DNA of 64,000 bases from Anaerolineae bacterium (GTDB taxonomy: Bacteria > Chloroflexota > Anaerolineae > Caldilineales > Caldilineaceae): NCBI GenBank assembly GCA_030432295.1, contig JAUIHI010000010.1, positions 62,001 to 126,000 of the forward strand, written 5' to 3'. Positions 31,577 through 40,701 of the stretch are shown in pieces. Within the stretch, counting starts at the first letter, position 1. Every line of letters starts with the position of its first letter. A program made the position numbers and the translations under genes. Under the pieces are notes generated by a model. It made no database searches. It was not told the DNA's origin and saw only the letters and a list, made by a program, of their open reading frames with translations.

Positions 31577-34500
31577 ATGACCCGCCAAAAAGTAACCCTT
31601 GACGGCAACGAGGCAGCGGCCTACATTGCCTACAAGACCAACGAAGTCGTAGCCATCTACCCCATCACCCCCGCCTCGCCTATGGGCGAACTGGCCGACG
31701 CCTGGGCCGCGGTGGGTGATTACAACATCTGGGGCAGCAAACCCCTGGTGGTGGAGATGCAGTCGGAAGGAGGCGCGGCCGGTGCAGTCCACGGCGCGCT
31801 GCAGACCGGCTCCCTCACCACTACCTTCACGGCCAGCCAGGGCCTGCTGCTGATGATCCCCAATATGTACAAGATCGCCGGGGAACTGACCAGCACCGTC
31901 TTTCACATCGCGGCCCGCTCTCTGGCCGCGCAGGGACTCTCCATTTTCGGCGATCACAGCGATGTGATGGCGGCCCGCAGCACGGGCTGGGGGATGCTCT
32001 TTGCCAACTCCGTCCAGGAGTGCCAGGATTTCTCCCTGATTTCCCAGGCCGCCACCCTGAAGAGCCGGGTTCCCTTCCTGCACATCTTCGACGGCTTCCG
32101 CACCAGCCACGAGATCAACAAATACGAGCAACTGGACGACGACGATATCCGCGCCCTCATCGACGACGACGCGGTGCGTGCCCATCGCTCACGGGGACTC
32201 ACCCCGGACCGCCCCTTCATTCGGGGCACGGCCCAGAATCCGGACGTCTACTTCCAGGCCCGCGAGACGGTCAACCCCTTCTACTCGGCCCTGCCCGGCA
32301 TCGTCGAGGAAGTGATGGAGCAGTTTGAAGAACAGACCGGACGGCGCTATCGCCTCTTCGAATACGTGGGTGCGCCCGACGCCGAACGGGTGATGGTGAT
32401 GATGGGTTCCGGCGCAGAGGCCGCGGAAGAGACGGTCAACTGGCTGGTGGCACAGGGCGAAAAGGTAGGGCTGATCAAAGTGCGCCTCTTCCGCCCCTTC
32501 TCGGTGGAACATCTGCTGGCTGCCCTGCCCGCGACCGTCCGTGCCATCGCCGTGCTGGATCGCACCAAAGAGCCGGGCAGCGCGGGCGAACCCCTCTACC
32601 AGGACATTGTGACCGCCCTGGCCGAAGGCTGGGAAGGACAAATGCCGAAGGTCTTTGGCGGACGCTACGGGCTTTCGTCGAAGGAATTTACGCCGGCGAT
32701 GGTCAAGGCTGTGTTTGATGAGGCGGCCAAAGCCAAACCCAAGAATCACTTCACCATCGGCATCTTCGACGACGTATCCTACACCAGCCTGGACTTCGAC
32801 CCGGACTTCGACATCGAGCCGGACAATGTAGTGCGGGCGGTCTTCTGGGGTCTCGGCTCCGACGGCACCGTCAGCGCCAACAAAAATTCCATCAAAATCA
32901 TCGGCGAAGAGACCGAGAACTTTGCCCAGGGCTACTTCGTCTACGACTCCAAGAAGTCTGGGGCGCGCACAGTCTCCCACCTGCGCTTTGGGCCGAAACC
33001 GATTCAAAGCACCTATCTCATCCGCAAAGCCAACTTTGTGGCCGTCCATCAGTTCGGCTTCCTGCGCCGCTACGATGTGCTGGCCCAGGCCGAAGAGGGC
33101 GCGACGGTTCTGCTCAACGCCCCCTATCCGCCGGAAGAGGTCTGGGAGCAACTGCCCCGGATGGTGCAGGAGCAGATCATCCGCAAGAAGCTGAAACTCT
33201 ACAACATCGACGCCTACGCCCTGGCCGCGGATCTGAACCTGGGCGTGCGCATCAACACAATTATGCAGGCCGGTTTCTTCGCTATCAGCGGCGTGCTGCC
33301 CCAGGACGAGGCCATCGAGCGCATCAAATACGCCATCCGCAAGAGCTATGGCAAGCGGGGCGAGTCGATTGTCCAGCGCAATTTCGAGGCTGTGGACGCG
33401 GCTGTGGCCCATCTGCATCTCATTCCTGTGCCCGACCTGGCCGAGAGCCGGATGGAAATGCTGCCCCCGGTCCCCGGCACTGCGCCCGCCTTTGTGCAGA
33501 ATGTGACGGCCCAGATTATCGCGGGCAACGGCGATCTGCTGCCCGTCTCCGCCCTACCCAACGACGGAACCTGGCCCAGCGCCACCACCCAATGGGAGAA
33601 GCGCAACATCGCCCTGGAAGTGCCGGTCTGGGACCCGGATGTCTGCATCCAGTGTGGCAAGTGTGTGATGGTCTGCCCCCACGCGGTCATCCGCAGCAAA
33701 GTGGGCACACCCGAAGCCTTTGCCCACGCACCGGAAGGTTTCGAGACTGCCCCGGCCCGCTGGCGGGAGATGAGCGATCTGCAATACACTCTGCAAGTGG
33801 CTATGGAAGACTGCACCGGCTGCACCCTCTGCGTGGAGGTCTGCCCGGCCAAGAACAAATCTGCGGTGGGGCGCAAGGCCATCAATATGGAACCCCAGCC
33901 GCCTATTCTTGAAAAGGGTGTGCGGGATTGGGATTTCTTTATGAGCCTGCCGGACTTTGACCGCACGGGCGCGGTCTTTGGCAACGGCAACGGCCACGTC
34001 ACAGTTGACACGCCGCCTGCCGACCACCCATCCATCAATTTCACGAATGTCAAGAACATTCAACTGCTCCAGCCTCTCTTCGAGTTTTCCGGGGCCTGTG
34101 CGGGCTGTGGCGAGACCCCCTATCTGAAGCTGATCAGCCAGCTCTACGGTGACCGCACGATTATCGCCAACGCCACCGGCTGTTCCAGCATCTACGGCGG
34201 CAACCTGCCCACCACTCCCTGGGCCACCAACGCGGACGGCCGCGGCCCGGCTTGGAGCAACAGTCTCTTTGAGGACAATGCGGAGTTTGGTCTGGGTATG
34301 CGGCTGACCCTGGAGAAGCAGCGGGGCTACGCCATCGAACTGGTGGAGCGGCTGCGCTCCTACATCGGCGACGACCTGTCCGGCGATCTCATCGCCGGGG
34401 TGACAGCCACCGACGAGATCGGTGTCCAGGCCCAGCGCTTGCGGGTGGAGGAGTTGAAGGGCACGCTCCACGGCCTGCTCTCCCTGACTCCTTCGCCGGC

Positions 34501-35245
34501 GGTTTCGGCGGCAGAATGGAAGCGCATCGAATTCGCAGCCAAAGACCTGCTCTCCCTGGCCGATGTGCTGGTGGACAAGATCGTCTGGATTATCGGCGGC
34601 GACGGCTGGGCCTACGACATCGGCTACGGCGGTCTGGACCACGTGCTGGCCAGCGGGCGCAACATCAACATTCTGGTGATGGACACGGAAGTCTACTCCA
34701 ACACCGGCGGCCAATCCTCCAAAGCCACGCCTCTGGGCGCGGTGGCCAAATTCGCGGCAGGTGGCAAGCCCACCCCCAAGAAGGATTTGGGGATGATGGC
34801 CATGAGCTACGGCAATGTCTATGTGGCCGAGATTGCGATGGGCGCCAGCGACAGCCAGACGGTCAAGGCGATTGAGGAGGCGGTCTCCTACGACGGCCCG
34901 TCGATTATTGTGGCCTATGCCCACTGCATCGCCCACGGCATCGATATGGCCAAGGGGATGGAGCAGCAGAATCTGGCCACCCAATCCGGCTACTGGCCCC
35001 TCTACCGCTACGACCCCCGGCTGAAGGAAGCGGGCAAGAATCCCCTGCAACTGGACAGCCGAGCGCCGAAGATTCCGCTGCAAACCTACGCCTACAACGA
35101 GAATCGCTATCGGATGCTCGCCAAGAGCAACCCGGAAGTAGCCAAAGAACTTCTCGCCGACGCCCAGGAAGCGGTCAACGAACGCTGGCAGCGCTATGTG
35201 GAATTGGCAAAACCGAAAGTGGCAGCTACAGACAAGACGGCATAA
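31577..35245 (+). CDS. nifJ: Pyruvate:ferredoxin (flavodoxin) oxidoreductase
   Basis: A 1222-residue single-chain PFOR from ATG 31577 (AAGGAG site). Domain I begins with AYIAYKTNEVVAIYPITPASPMGEL, the pyruvate/thiamine contact segment. Two ferredoxin-type [4Fe-4S] motifs follow: CIQCGKCVMVCP (about 693) and CTGCTLCVEVCP (about 757). The TPP domain has FSGACAGCGETPYLKL and ATGCSSIYGG, supplying the proximal cluster and TPP-binding residues, and GDGWAYDIGYGGLDH with NTGGQSSKATPLGAVAKFA. It oxidises pyruvate to acetyl-CoA and CO2 with reduced ferredoxin. The length equals family standard, with no truncation. Confidence 0.97.
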   Translation: MTRQKVTLDGNEAAAYIAYKTNEVVAIYPITPASPMGELADAWAAVGDYNIWGSKPLVVEMQSEGGAAGAVHGALQTGSLTTTFTASQGLLLMIPNMYKIAGELTSTVFHIAARSLAAQGLSIFGDHSDVMAARSTGWGMLFANSVQECQDFSLISQAATLKSRVPFLHIFDGFRTSHEINKYEQLDDDDIRALIDDDAVRAHRSRGLTPDRPFIRGTAQNPDVYFQARETVNPFYSALPGIVEEVMEQFEEQTGRRYRLFEYVGAPDAERVMVMMGSGAEAAEETVNWLVAQGEKVGLIKVRLFRPFSVEHLLAALPATVRAIAVLDRTKEPGSAGEPLYQDIVTALAEGWEGQMPKVFGGRYGLSSKEFTPAMVKAVFDEAAKAKPKNHFTIGIFDDVSYTSLDFDPDFDIEPDNVVRAVFWGLGSDGTVSANKNSIKIIGEETENFAQGYFVYDSKKSGARTVSHLRFGPKPIQSTYLIRKANFVAVHQFGFLRRYDVLAQAEEGATVLLNAPYPPEEVWEQLPRMVQEQIIRKKLKLYNIDAYALAADLNLGVRINTIMQAGFFAISGVLPQDEAIERIKYAIRKSYGKRGESIVQRNFEAVDAAVAHLHLIPVPDLAESRMEMLPPVPGTAPAFVQNVTAQIIAGNGDLLPVSALPNDGTWPSATTQWEKRNIALEVPVWDPDVCIQCGKCVMVCPHAVIRSKVGTPEAFAHAPEGFETAPARWREMSDLQYTLQVAMEDCTGCTLCVEVCPAKNKSAVGRKAINMEPQPPILEKGVRDWDFFMSLPDFDRTGAVFGNGNGHVTVDTPPADHPSINFTNVKNIQLLQPLFEFSGACAGCGETPYLKLISQLYGDRTIIANATGCSSIYGGNLPTTPWATNADGRGPAWSNSLFEDNAEFGLGMRLTLEKQRGYAIELVERLRSYIGDDLSGDLIAGVTATDEIGVQAQRLRVEELKGTLHGLLSLTPSPAVSAAEWKRIEFAAKDLLSLADVLVDKIVWIIGGDGWAYDIGYGGLDHVLASGRNINILVMDTEVYSNTGGQSSKATPLGAVAKFAAGGKPTPKKDLGMMAMSYGNVYVAEIAMGASDSQTVKAIEEAVSYDGPSIIVAYAHCIAHGIDMAKGMEQQNLATQSGYWPLYRYDPRLKEAGKNPLQLDSRAPKIPLQTYAYNENRYRMLAKSNPEVAKELLADAQEAVNERWQRYVELAKPKVAATDKTA

Positions 35246-35277
35246 ACGGCTAAATACTGCGTACTGCGTACTGCGTG

Positions 35278-35316
35278 CTGCGTGATTCGTCGGGATGATC
35301 TCAACGAATCACGCAG
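35278..35316. repeat. 13-bp hairpin between nifJ and the DHOD-like gene
   Basis: 35278-35290 pairs perfectly with 35304-35316 (13-nt loop), inside repeated TACTGCG/CACGCAG words at 35256-35345. It could attenuate transcription into the next gene. Confidence 0.5.
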
Positions 35317-35355
35317 TACGGAGCACGGAGCACGCTTCACGCAGGAGCAAACCCA

Positions 35356-36369
35356 ATGGACCTCTCAACTACTTATCTCGGATTACAACTCTCCAACCCG
35401 ATTGTGCCGTCGGCCTCGCCCCTCTCCCAGACGCTGGACGGCATCCGCCGGATGGAGGACGCGGGCGCGGGCGCGGTGGTGATGTATTCGCTCTTCGAAG
35501 AGCAGATCGAATACGAAAGCCACAATCTGGACCACTACCTGAGCTACGGCACAGAGAGCTACGGCGAAGCCCTCAGCTACTTCCCGGACCTGGACAACTA
35601 CAATGTGGGGCCGGATGAATACCTGAATCTGATCGCCGCGGCCAAACGGGCCACGGACATTCCCATCATCGGCAGCCTCAACGGCGTCTCCACCGGCGGC
35701 TGGATCGACTACGCCACCAAAATTCAGGAAGCCGGGGCCGACGCTCTGGAACTGAATATGTACTACGTGGCCGCGGACCCGGACGTGACCGGCGCTGAGG
35801 TCAACGAAATGTATCTGGACGTGCTGCGGGAGGTGCGCAAGCACATTACGATTCCTCTGGCTGTGAAGATCGGGCCATATTTTGCCTCCATCGCCAATAT
35901 GTCCAAGCGCTTTGCCGAAGAAGGGGCCAACGGTCTCGTCTTCTTCAACCGCTTCTACCAGCCCGACTACGACCTGGAACGGCTGGAAGTTGTCCCCCAT
36001 CTGGTGTTGAGCACCCAATTCGCCATGCGTCTGCCCATGCGCTGGGTCGCCATCCTCTACGGCCGCGTGCCCGTGGACTTCGCCATTACCAGCGGCGTGC
36101 ATACCCACGAGGATGTGTTGAAGGGGCTGATGGCTGGCGCGAAAGTCACAATGCTGGCTGGCGAACTGCTGCGCAACGGTGTGGGGCGCATCGGGGAGAT
36201 CAAAGCCGAGATGACCCGCTGGATGGAAGAGCGGGAGTACGTTTCGGTAGAGCAGATGCAGGGCAGTATGAGCCAGATCAATGTGGCCGACCCGGCCACC
36301 TTCGAGCGGGCCAACTATATGAAAGTGCTGCAATCCTGGCGCAACGACCCGACGGGTGTGTTGCTGTAG
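35356..36369 (+). CDS. Dihydroorotate dehydrogenase-like (PreA-like) FMN-barrel protein
   Basis: A 337-residue TIM barrel behind an AGGAG site. It opens [24 protein letters not shown], with [23 protein letters not shown], the phosphate/FMN-contact motif [34 protein letters not shown] and, late, [28 protein letters not shown]. The match is to the DHODH-like proteins that recur next to nifJ; it lacks the fused ferredoxin domain of PreA. Its position 110 bp after nifJ suggests it uses or produces reduced ferredoxin-coupled equivalents (inference). The natural substrate is unknown. Confidence 0.85.
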   Translation: MDLSTTYLGLQLSNPIVPSASPLSQTLDGIRRMEDAGAGAVVMYSLFEEQIEYESHNLDHYLSYGTESYGEALSYFPDLDNYNVGPDEYLNLIAAAKRATDIPIIGSLNGVSTGGWIDYATKIQEAGADALELNMYYVAADPDVTGAEVNEMYLDVLREVRKHITIPLAVKIGPYFASIANMSKRFAEEGANGLVFFNRFYQPDYDLERLEVVPHLVLSTQFAMRLPMRWVAILYGRVPVDFAITSGVHTHEDVLKGLMAGAKVTMLAGELLRNGVGRIGEIKAEMTRWMEEREYVSVEQMQGSMSQINVADPATFERANYMKVLQSWRNDPTGVLL

Positions 36370-36440
36370 GAATAGAACGCGGATGACGCGGATTGGGCGG
36401 ATGTCAGCGGATTTTGTTTGAGTCGAACCGTAAGGCCAGT

Positions 36441-36574
36441 GAGTGCTGATTGAGTAGCCCGGATTCTTCGGAGGGCGTATCGAAATCAAGCGAACGGGTA
36501 GACGAATATTGGGATTAACCCGCTGAGTTTCGATACGGCTGGAAACAGCCCCAGCCTACTCAACCGGCGCTAGT
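36441..36574. repeat. TTGAGTAG/GTATCGAAA composite palindrome, copy 2
   Basis: The 134-bp element starts GCTGATTGAGTAG and ends CTACTCAACCGGCGCTAGT, with an inner GTATCGAAATC / GTTTCGATACGG pair. It is closely related to 42345-42498 and more distantly to 24557-24695 and 21484-21575. Flanking ACGCGGATG- and ATCCGTG-type words lie at 36371-36415 and 36578-36605. Confidence 0.75.
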
Positions 36575-36624
36575 CCTCTGTGAATCCGTGCAAATCCGTG
36601 TCCTTTGTTTCAGGAGGTAATTCG

Positions 36625-37080
36625 ATGACTTCTCAAGTGGCTCGACACCGAATGGAAGTGCGGGATTGGATGACGGCCGACCCGGTATCGGTTGCGCCGG
36701 ATGCTCTGTTGGCCGAAGCGTATAAGCTGATGGAAGAGAACGAAGTGCGCCGCTTGCCGGTGGTCAACAAAAGCCGGGAACTGGTGGGCATCCTCACCCG
36801 CAGCGATCTGCTCCAACACGTCCCCTTCTTCCCAGACGAGGATGAACTGGAAGATGAACTGCCCTACATCAATATGACTGTGGAAGAGGCAATGAGCTAC
36901 GATCCCATCTCCATCGAATCGACGGATACAGTGCAGGACGCCGCCGAGTTGATGCTGGAATCGAAGGTCAGCGGTCTGCCCGTGCGCGCTGGCAACCGGC
37001 TGGTAGGGATCATCACCGAATCGGATATTTTTCGGTTGGTCGTGGCGGAGTGGGGAGAAGATGAAGGGGTGACAGGGTGA
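36625..37080 (+). CDS. Tandem CBS-domain protein
   Basis: A 151-residue protein from ATG 36625 with an AGGAGG site. CBS1 is about 9-65 (VRDWMTADPVSVAPDALLAEAYKLMEENEVRRLPVV, LVGILTRSDLL), and CBS2 is about 85-143 (VEEAMSYDPISIESTDTVQDAAELMLESKVSGLPV, LVGIITESDIF). Such stand-alone Bateman modules bind adenine nucleotides and regulate partner enzymes. An acidic linker (FFPDEDELEDELP) joins the domains. No obvious partner sits beside it except nifJ and the DHOD-like gene upstream. Confidence 0.93.
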   Translation: MTSQVARHRMEVRDWMTADPVSVAPDALLAEAYKLMEENEVRRLPVVNKSRELVGILTRSDLLQHVPFFPDEDELEDELPYINMTVEEAMSYDPISIESTDTVQDAAELMLESKVSGLPVRAGNRLVGIITESDIFRLVVAEWGEDEGVTG

Positions 37081-37099
37081 AAAGGTGATGTCTCACCGG

Positions 37100-37486
37100 C
37101 TACTGATAGAGTTTGACCGGGTACTCTCGAAAGATGCTATCTGCTGTTAGTATGACCGGGTCCTCAGTGATTGCCTGGGCAATGAGTAGACGGTCAAATG
37201 GATCGCGGTGATGGAGTGGCAGATTTCCAATCTCCCAGACGTGGCTCTCTGTCACTGGCAGCACCTGCATCATTCCTTCGCGTTGGGCGTAGGTTACAAA
37301 TTGTCTGGCAGGTAGTGGCAGATGGAGCTTGCCAATCTGTTCTTTGATCGTCATTTCCCACATTGTCACAACACTGACGAATAGCGCGTGTGCTGGGTCG
37401 GCCAGTAATTCGGCGGTCGCGGGTGTAAGTTGCCTTGATTGGCTGTAGGCCCAGATGAGTATCTGCGTATCCAGGAGCAGTCTCAT
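37100..37486 (-). CDS. VapC-type PIN-domain toxin
   Basis: A 128-residue PIN protein from ATG 37486. The catalytic acids are visible: LLLDTQILIWAYS (first Asp), VVTMWEMTIKEQIGKL (Glu) and HHRDPFDRLLIAQA (Asp pair), with VILTADSIF near the end. This is the PIN subgroup common in chromosomal toxin-antitoxin loci; it cleaves RNA. Its start overlaps the antitoxin stop by one base. It is convergent with the CBS gene (19-bp gap). Confidence 0.93.
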   Translation of the reverse strand: MRLLLDTQILIWAYSQSRQLTPATAELLADPAHALFVSVVTMWEMTIKEQIGKLHLPLPARQFVTYAQREGMMQVLPVTESHVWEIGNLPLHHRDPFDRLLIAQAITEDPVILTADSIFREYPVKLYQ

Positions 37487-37878
37487 TATTCGATACTCAT
37501 TCCGTATTCGTCTGTTAGGGATCCCCAATAGATTTCTTCATCAGGCAAGGGATCATTGAAGTCGTCGGAAATTTCGACCAGTCCATCAAAGATTCCCAAT
37601 CGGCGGGGTGCGCCTGGTTGGGGTTTCTCGGCCAGCAACGCCAGTGTACGTTCCCGCGCTGCGCTCTGTTCGTCGCTCATTTGGCTCGTATCCAACGCCT
37701 GTATAGCCCGGATAGTCTGCTCGGTAGTCGCTTCTACTGATGCCTGCCCGCCATTTGCATCCCACTTCGTCCCATTGGAAGGCAGCACAATTACTTCCGC
37801 ATATTCAGATGGGAAATCGGATAAGTCCAGTACGATTTTGTTGTCTGAAATCCGCACCACTTGACGAACAGCGTACAT
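37486..37878 (-). CDS. Antitoxin of the PIN-domain toxin (VapB/DUF2281-like)
   Basis: A 130-residue protein. The start (MYAVRQVVRISDNKIVLDLSDF) looks like a AbrB-like strand-rich DNA-binding fold, and the C-terminal motif GIFDGLVEISDDFNDPLPDEEIYWG is the toxin-wrapping tail seen in antitoxins of this PIN subgroup. It is longer than most VapB proteins because of a middle Gln/Thr-rich helical insert. Upstream gene of the pair, so translation of toxin depends on it. Confidence 0.85.
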   Translation of the reverse strand: MYAVRQVVRISDNKIVLDLSDFPSEYAEVIVLPSNGTKWDANGGQASVEATTEQTIRAIQALDTSQMSDEQSAARERTLALLAEKPQPGAPRRLGIFDGLVEISDDFNDPLPDEEIYWGSLTDEYGMSIE

Positions 37879-37956
37879 CTTTTACCCCCTATCGACTACG
37901 CCTGTCACAGACAGACAACCGACATTATATCACACTCCGGTTTCCAAATTCGGCGA

Positions 37957-37992
37957 TAGAAGGTCGACTTTTTCCGAAAAGTCGACCTTCTA
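37957..37992. terminator. 16-bp hairpin followed by T-run
   Basis: 37957-37972 pairs perfectly with 37977-37992 (TCCG loop), followed on the plus strand by TTTTTATT. It sits four bases past the FGGY kinase stop on the minus strand and, read there, ends in A/T-rich arms. It is a strong intrinsic-terminator shape in both orientations. Confidence 0.75.
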
Positions 37993-37995
37993 TTT

Positions 37996-39504
37996 TTATT
38001 GCGCATCCCCCAAAATGATTTCGTATAGCCTGTTCTGTTCCTCGGCTGCGGCGGCATAGCGGTCGCTGGTGGCTGCCTGGGGCTGAGCCGTCTCCACCAC
38101 ATCCGGCAGGGCAATGTTGTCGGCCAGCCCTAACGCCTGAAATGCCAGAATCGCCGCGCCCCGGCTGGTCACTTCATCGATATTCGTCAAGTGTACCGGG
38201 CGTCCCAGCGCGTCTGCCAGAATCTGCCGCCACAGAGGATTCTCCTGCAGGCCGCCACCGCCCGCCATCACCGGACTCTTCGCGGGGATGTGGGGGGCCA
38301 GCCGCTGGTTGATCAGCCGGAAACGCAGGGCCACGGCTTCCAGCACAGCCCGCACAATGTGGGCAGGCGTCGTGTTGGCGGTAATGCCGCTGATGGTCAT
38401 CTGGGCGTCGTTGGCCCAGCCGGGGCTGCGCTCGCTGCGCAAAAAGGGCAGAATCGTCAGCCCGTGGTTGTTGGCTTCGATGGCCGCGGCTTCGGCCAAC
38501 AGGGCGGAAGGATTCGCATAGCGAAGAGTGTCCAGCAGCCAGTGGAAGAGGGAGCCGCCGTCGGTGAGGGAGCCGCCCACCAGCCAGCGGCGACTGTCCA
38601 CCGGATAGGCCCAGAGACCCGCAGGCACAGGCGGCAGTGATTCTCCTTCTGCCTGGTGGATCACCGCCCGCAGCGCGCCACTGGTCCCAATCGTCAGTGC
38701 CAGCCGGGAGGCATCCACGCCACCGCTGCCGATGTTGGCCGCGGCGCCGTCGCCCACCGCCAGACAGAAATGGGCATCGCTCAGTTCAGGCCAGCGTCGC
38801 CGGTATTCGGCGGAAAGTCCGGTCGGCCCATTCGCATAGTCAACCACGAGGGGCAATTGGGCGCGCTCAATCGGCAGAAGGGCCAGGAGATCTTCGTTCC
38901 AATCCAGGCGGCTGCGATCGAGCAGGCCTGTCCAGCCAGCCTCGGAGGAACTGACAGGGGCGAAGGGCTGACCCCGCCAGCAGGCCAGCAGATGGGCCGA
39001 AGCCGTCTGGAAGTGGGCGACCCCGGCCAGCCGTTCCGGTTCCTCGGCGGCCAGGCGCAGGAGTTGAGCCGGGGCATAGGCCACGTGGATCGGTGTGCCC
39101 GTATGCTGGTGGATCTCTTCCAGGCGACCGGCTCCGGCCAATTCGGCCCGCAATTTGTCCGCGTAGGCGCCACTGGTGGCGTCGGCGTAGGTGTAGACCG
39201 GCGTGACGGGCACACCTGTCTTATCCACTCCCAGCCAACTCATGGCAAAGCCAGTCCACCCCACAACGGCGATGGGGCCGATGCCTGCCGCGCTCTCCCG
39301 ATAGCGGGTCAGACATTCGTCGATCACCTCTTCGGTGCGGGCGCGCAGCACATCCACCCGGGCTGTGCCATCCTCTTCAAAGGCAAAGGGGCGGCGGGCG
39401 GCTGTGCCCGGCAGGACCGCGGCATTGGGCCGGTAAACTGCACAGCGCACGGAGGATGTGCCGATGTCGAGTACGAGGGCGAGGGGTTGTTGGGTATGTG
39501 GCAT
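37996..39504 (-). CDS. FGGY-family carbohydrate kinase (gluconokinase-like)
   Basis: A 502-residue kinase from ATG 39504; no clear Shine-Dalgarno is visible. The N-terminal ATPase motif LVLDIGTSSVRCAVY, the AVVGWTGFAMSWLGVD segment, the DGAAANIGSGG phosphate loop, LTIGTSGALRAV and the adenosine motif MAGGGGLQENPLWRQILADALG are all present. Substrate-site acidic residues lie in YADATS. Closest in feel to gluconokinase/xylulokinase. It would phosphorylate a pentose, hexose or sugar acid in the cytoplasm; no transporter or dehydrogenase is adjacent to tell which. Confidence 0.9.
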   Translation of the reverse strand: MPHTQQPLALVLDIGTSSVRCAVYRPNAAVLPGTAARRPFAFEEDGTARVDVLRARTEEVIDECLTRYRESAAGIGPIAVVGWTGFAMSWLGVDKTGVPVTPVYTYADATSGAYADKLRAELAGAGRLEEIHQHTGTPIHVAYAPAQLLRLAAEEPERLAGVAHFQTASAHLLACWRGQPFAPVSSSEAGWTGLLDRSRLDWNEDLLALLPIERAQLPLVVDYANGPTGLSAEYRRRWPELSDAHFCLAVGDGAAANIGSGGVDASRLALTIGTSGALRAVIHQAEGESLPPVPAGLWAYPVDSRRWLVGGSLTDGGSLFHWLLDTLRYANPSALLAEAAAIEANNHGLTILPFLRSERSPGWANDAQMTISGITANTTPAHIVRAVLEAVALRFRLINQRLAPHIPAKSPVMAGGGGLQENPLWRQILADALGRPVHLTNIDEVTSRGAAILAFQALGLADNIALPDVVETAQPQAATSDRYAAAAEEQNRLYEIILGDAQ

Positions 39505-39559
39505 AGTTGGGTATTGGTGACTGGATATTGGATATTGTGTGCGACAGCAATTGGGTTGT

Positions 39560-39634
39560 TTGTATACACGGATGGAAAAGAACACGGATAGTATTGGGTT
39601 TTTTATCCGTGTTCTTTTTCATCCGTGTATACAA
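39560..39634. terminator. 31-bp near-perfect hairpin of the ATCCGTGT repeat family
   Basis: 39560-39590 pairs with 39604-39634 over 31 bp with a single G-U/T wobble, leaving a 13-nt loop that is followed by T-rich sequence. It lies between the channel-like gene stop (39640) and the FGGY kinase start. The arms are built from the words ACACGGAT and ATCCGTGTATACAA that also appear at 12260-12276. Confidence 0.75.
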
Positions 39635-39639
39635 AACTC

Positions 39640-40701
39640 TTAGCGGATGGGTGAGCGATCCGACGACCAGATGGCATAGGGAGCCATTGTCATGCGGGCC
39701 AGGGCCAGCAGCACCTGGTCGTAGTTGACCCGCCAGCCCGCGAAATCCTGCCAGGCCAGGTCCCGATCCGCTTTGACAGGCACGCCAGCCGCGGCCAGCC
39801 TGTCATATGCCTCGTCAAACTCTACCCGGCTGATGCTGATCGGGTCCGCCGGAAAGGTAGCGTCCTTATTGTATTCCACCCGGAAGAAGTCGGCAATCCG
39901 GCGCAGGGCGATGAAACCGGCTCGGATGCAAAGATTGACCCGGGGATTGGGCGGCACGTCCAGGAGAGAGGCGCTGAGACTGGCCGCGTCGAGCACCGTC
40001 CCCGCCGCGGTGATCCAGGAATGATCGGATTGGGGCGAGCGAAAGAAGACCAGCGCGGCCAGGGATGTGTGGCTCTCCTCCAATTCGGAAAACCAGATTT
40101 CCCAGTCGATCCAAACTTCGTCCATCAAGTCCTGCCGTTTGAGGTCCCGCAACCGATTGAAGCGCAGCAGCATCTCGACCGCAGAGGGTGGCTCCCCGGC
40201 GCGCACGGCCAGCCGGGTCACCGCGTTTTCCCGGCGGGAGAAGGCGGTGTACATTGTGGGCAGATAGGCGATGAGCAGGGCCACCAGAATCAGGCCGGTC
40301 GTTGCCTCTTCAAAGGCGACAAGGGTATGCAGGAAAGTTGTGCCCTGGGCGAAGCCGAGGGTGAGTAGAGATGAGCCGCTCAGAATGAAGGCCTGTTCCA
40401 AGCTGCTAACGCCCAATCCATAGAAGATAAAGGCGTGGCCGATGTCGATGAGCATCAGCCAGGTGGGGAGTAGGGAGAGCAGGGCCACCGGCGCATAGTA
40501 GGCCATTAGCTGATCCCGCGCTTCGTAGGTCGATAGACGGCTCACCCGCAGGTTGAAGATCCAACGGATGGAACGAAAGACCGCATTCGTCACGCCATCG
40601 GACGCGCTGCGGGGCAGCACGAAAGTGCGCACCGCCGATTTCACGGCCAGCGCGCTGATATATGTGCCGAGAATTGTGGAGAGAATGCGCAGAATAATCA
40701 C
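39640..40701 (-). CDS. Potassium-channel-like membrane protein with TLGFA filter
   Basis: A 353-residue protein. Hydrophobic segments lie at about 5-25, 70-95 and 133-153. The middle carries a channel-pore pattern: a pore helix (YGLGVSSLEQAFILSGSSLL), the filter-like TLGFA (114-118) in place of T(V/L)GYG, then an inner helix (GLILVALLIAYLPTMY). The cytoplasmic C-terminal half (about 160-350) is helical and unfamiliar. I think it is an ion channel or relative; the altered filter leaves ion choice open. It overlaps the FkbM-like gene by 4 bp, so it is translationally coupled to it. Confidence 0.65.
   Translation of the reverse strand: MIILRILSTILGTYISALAVKSAVRTFVLPRSASDGVTNAVFRSIRWIFNLRVSRLSTYEARDQLMAYYAPVALLSLLPTWLMLIDIGHAFIFYGLGVSSLEQAFILSGSSLLTLGFAQGTTFLHTLVAFEEATTGLILVALLIAYLPTMYTAFSRRENAVTRLAVRAGEPPSAVEMLLRFNRLRDLKRQDLMDEVWIDWEIWFSELEESHTSLAALVFFRSPQSDHSWITAAGTVLDAASLSASLLDVPPNPRVNLCIRAGFIALRRIADFFRVEYNKDATFPADPISISRVEFDEAYDRLAAAGVPVKADRDLAWQDFAGWRVNYDQVLLALARMTMAPYAIWSSDRSPIR

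Noticed and set aside
33554-35083. A 509-residue open frame antisense to nifJ
   Set aside because: High-GC shadow of a conserved gene, no family features.
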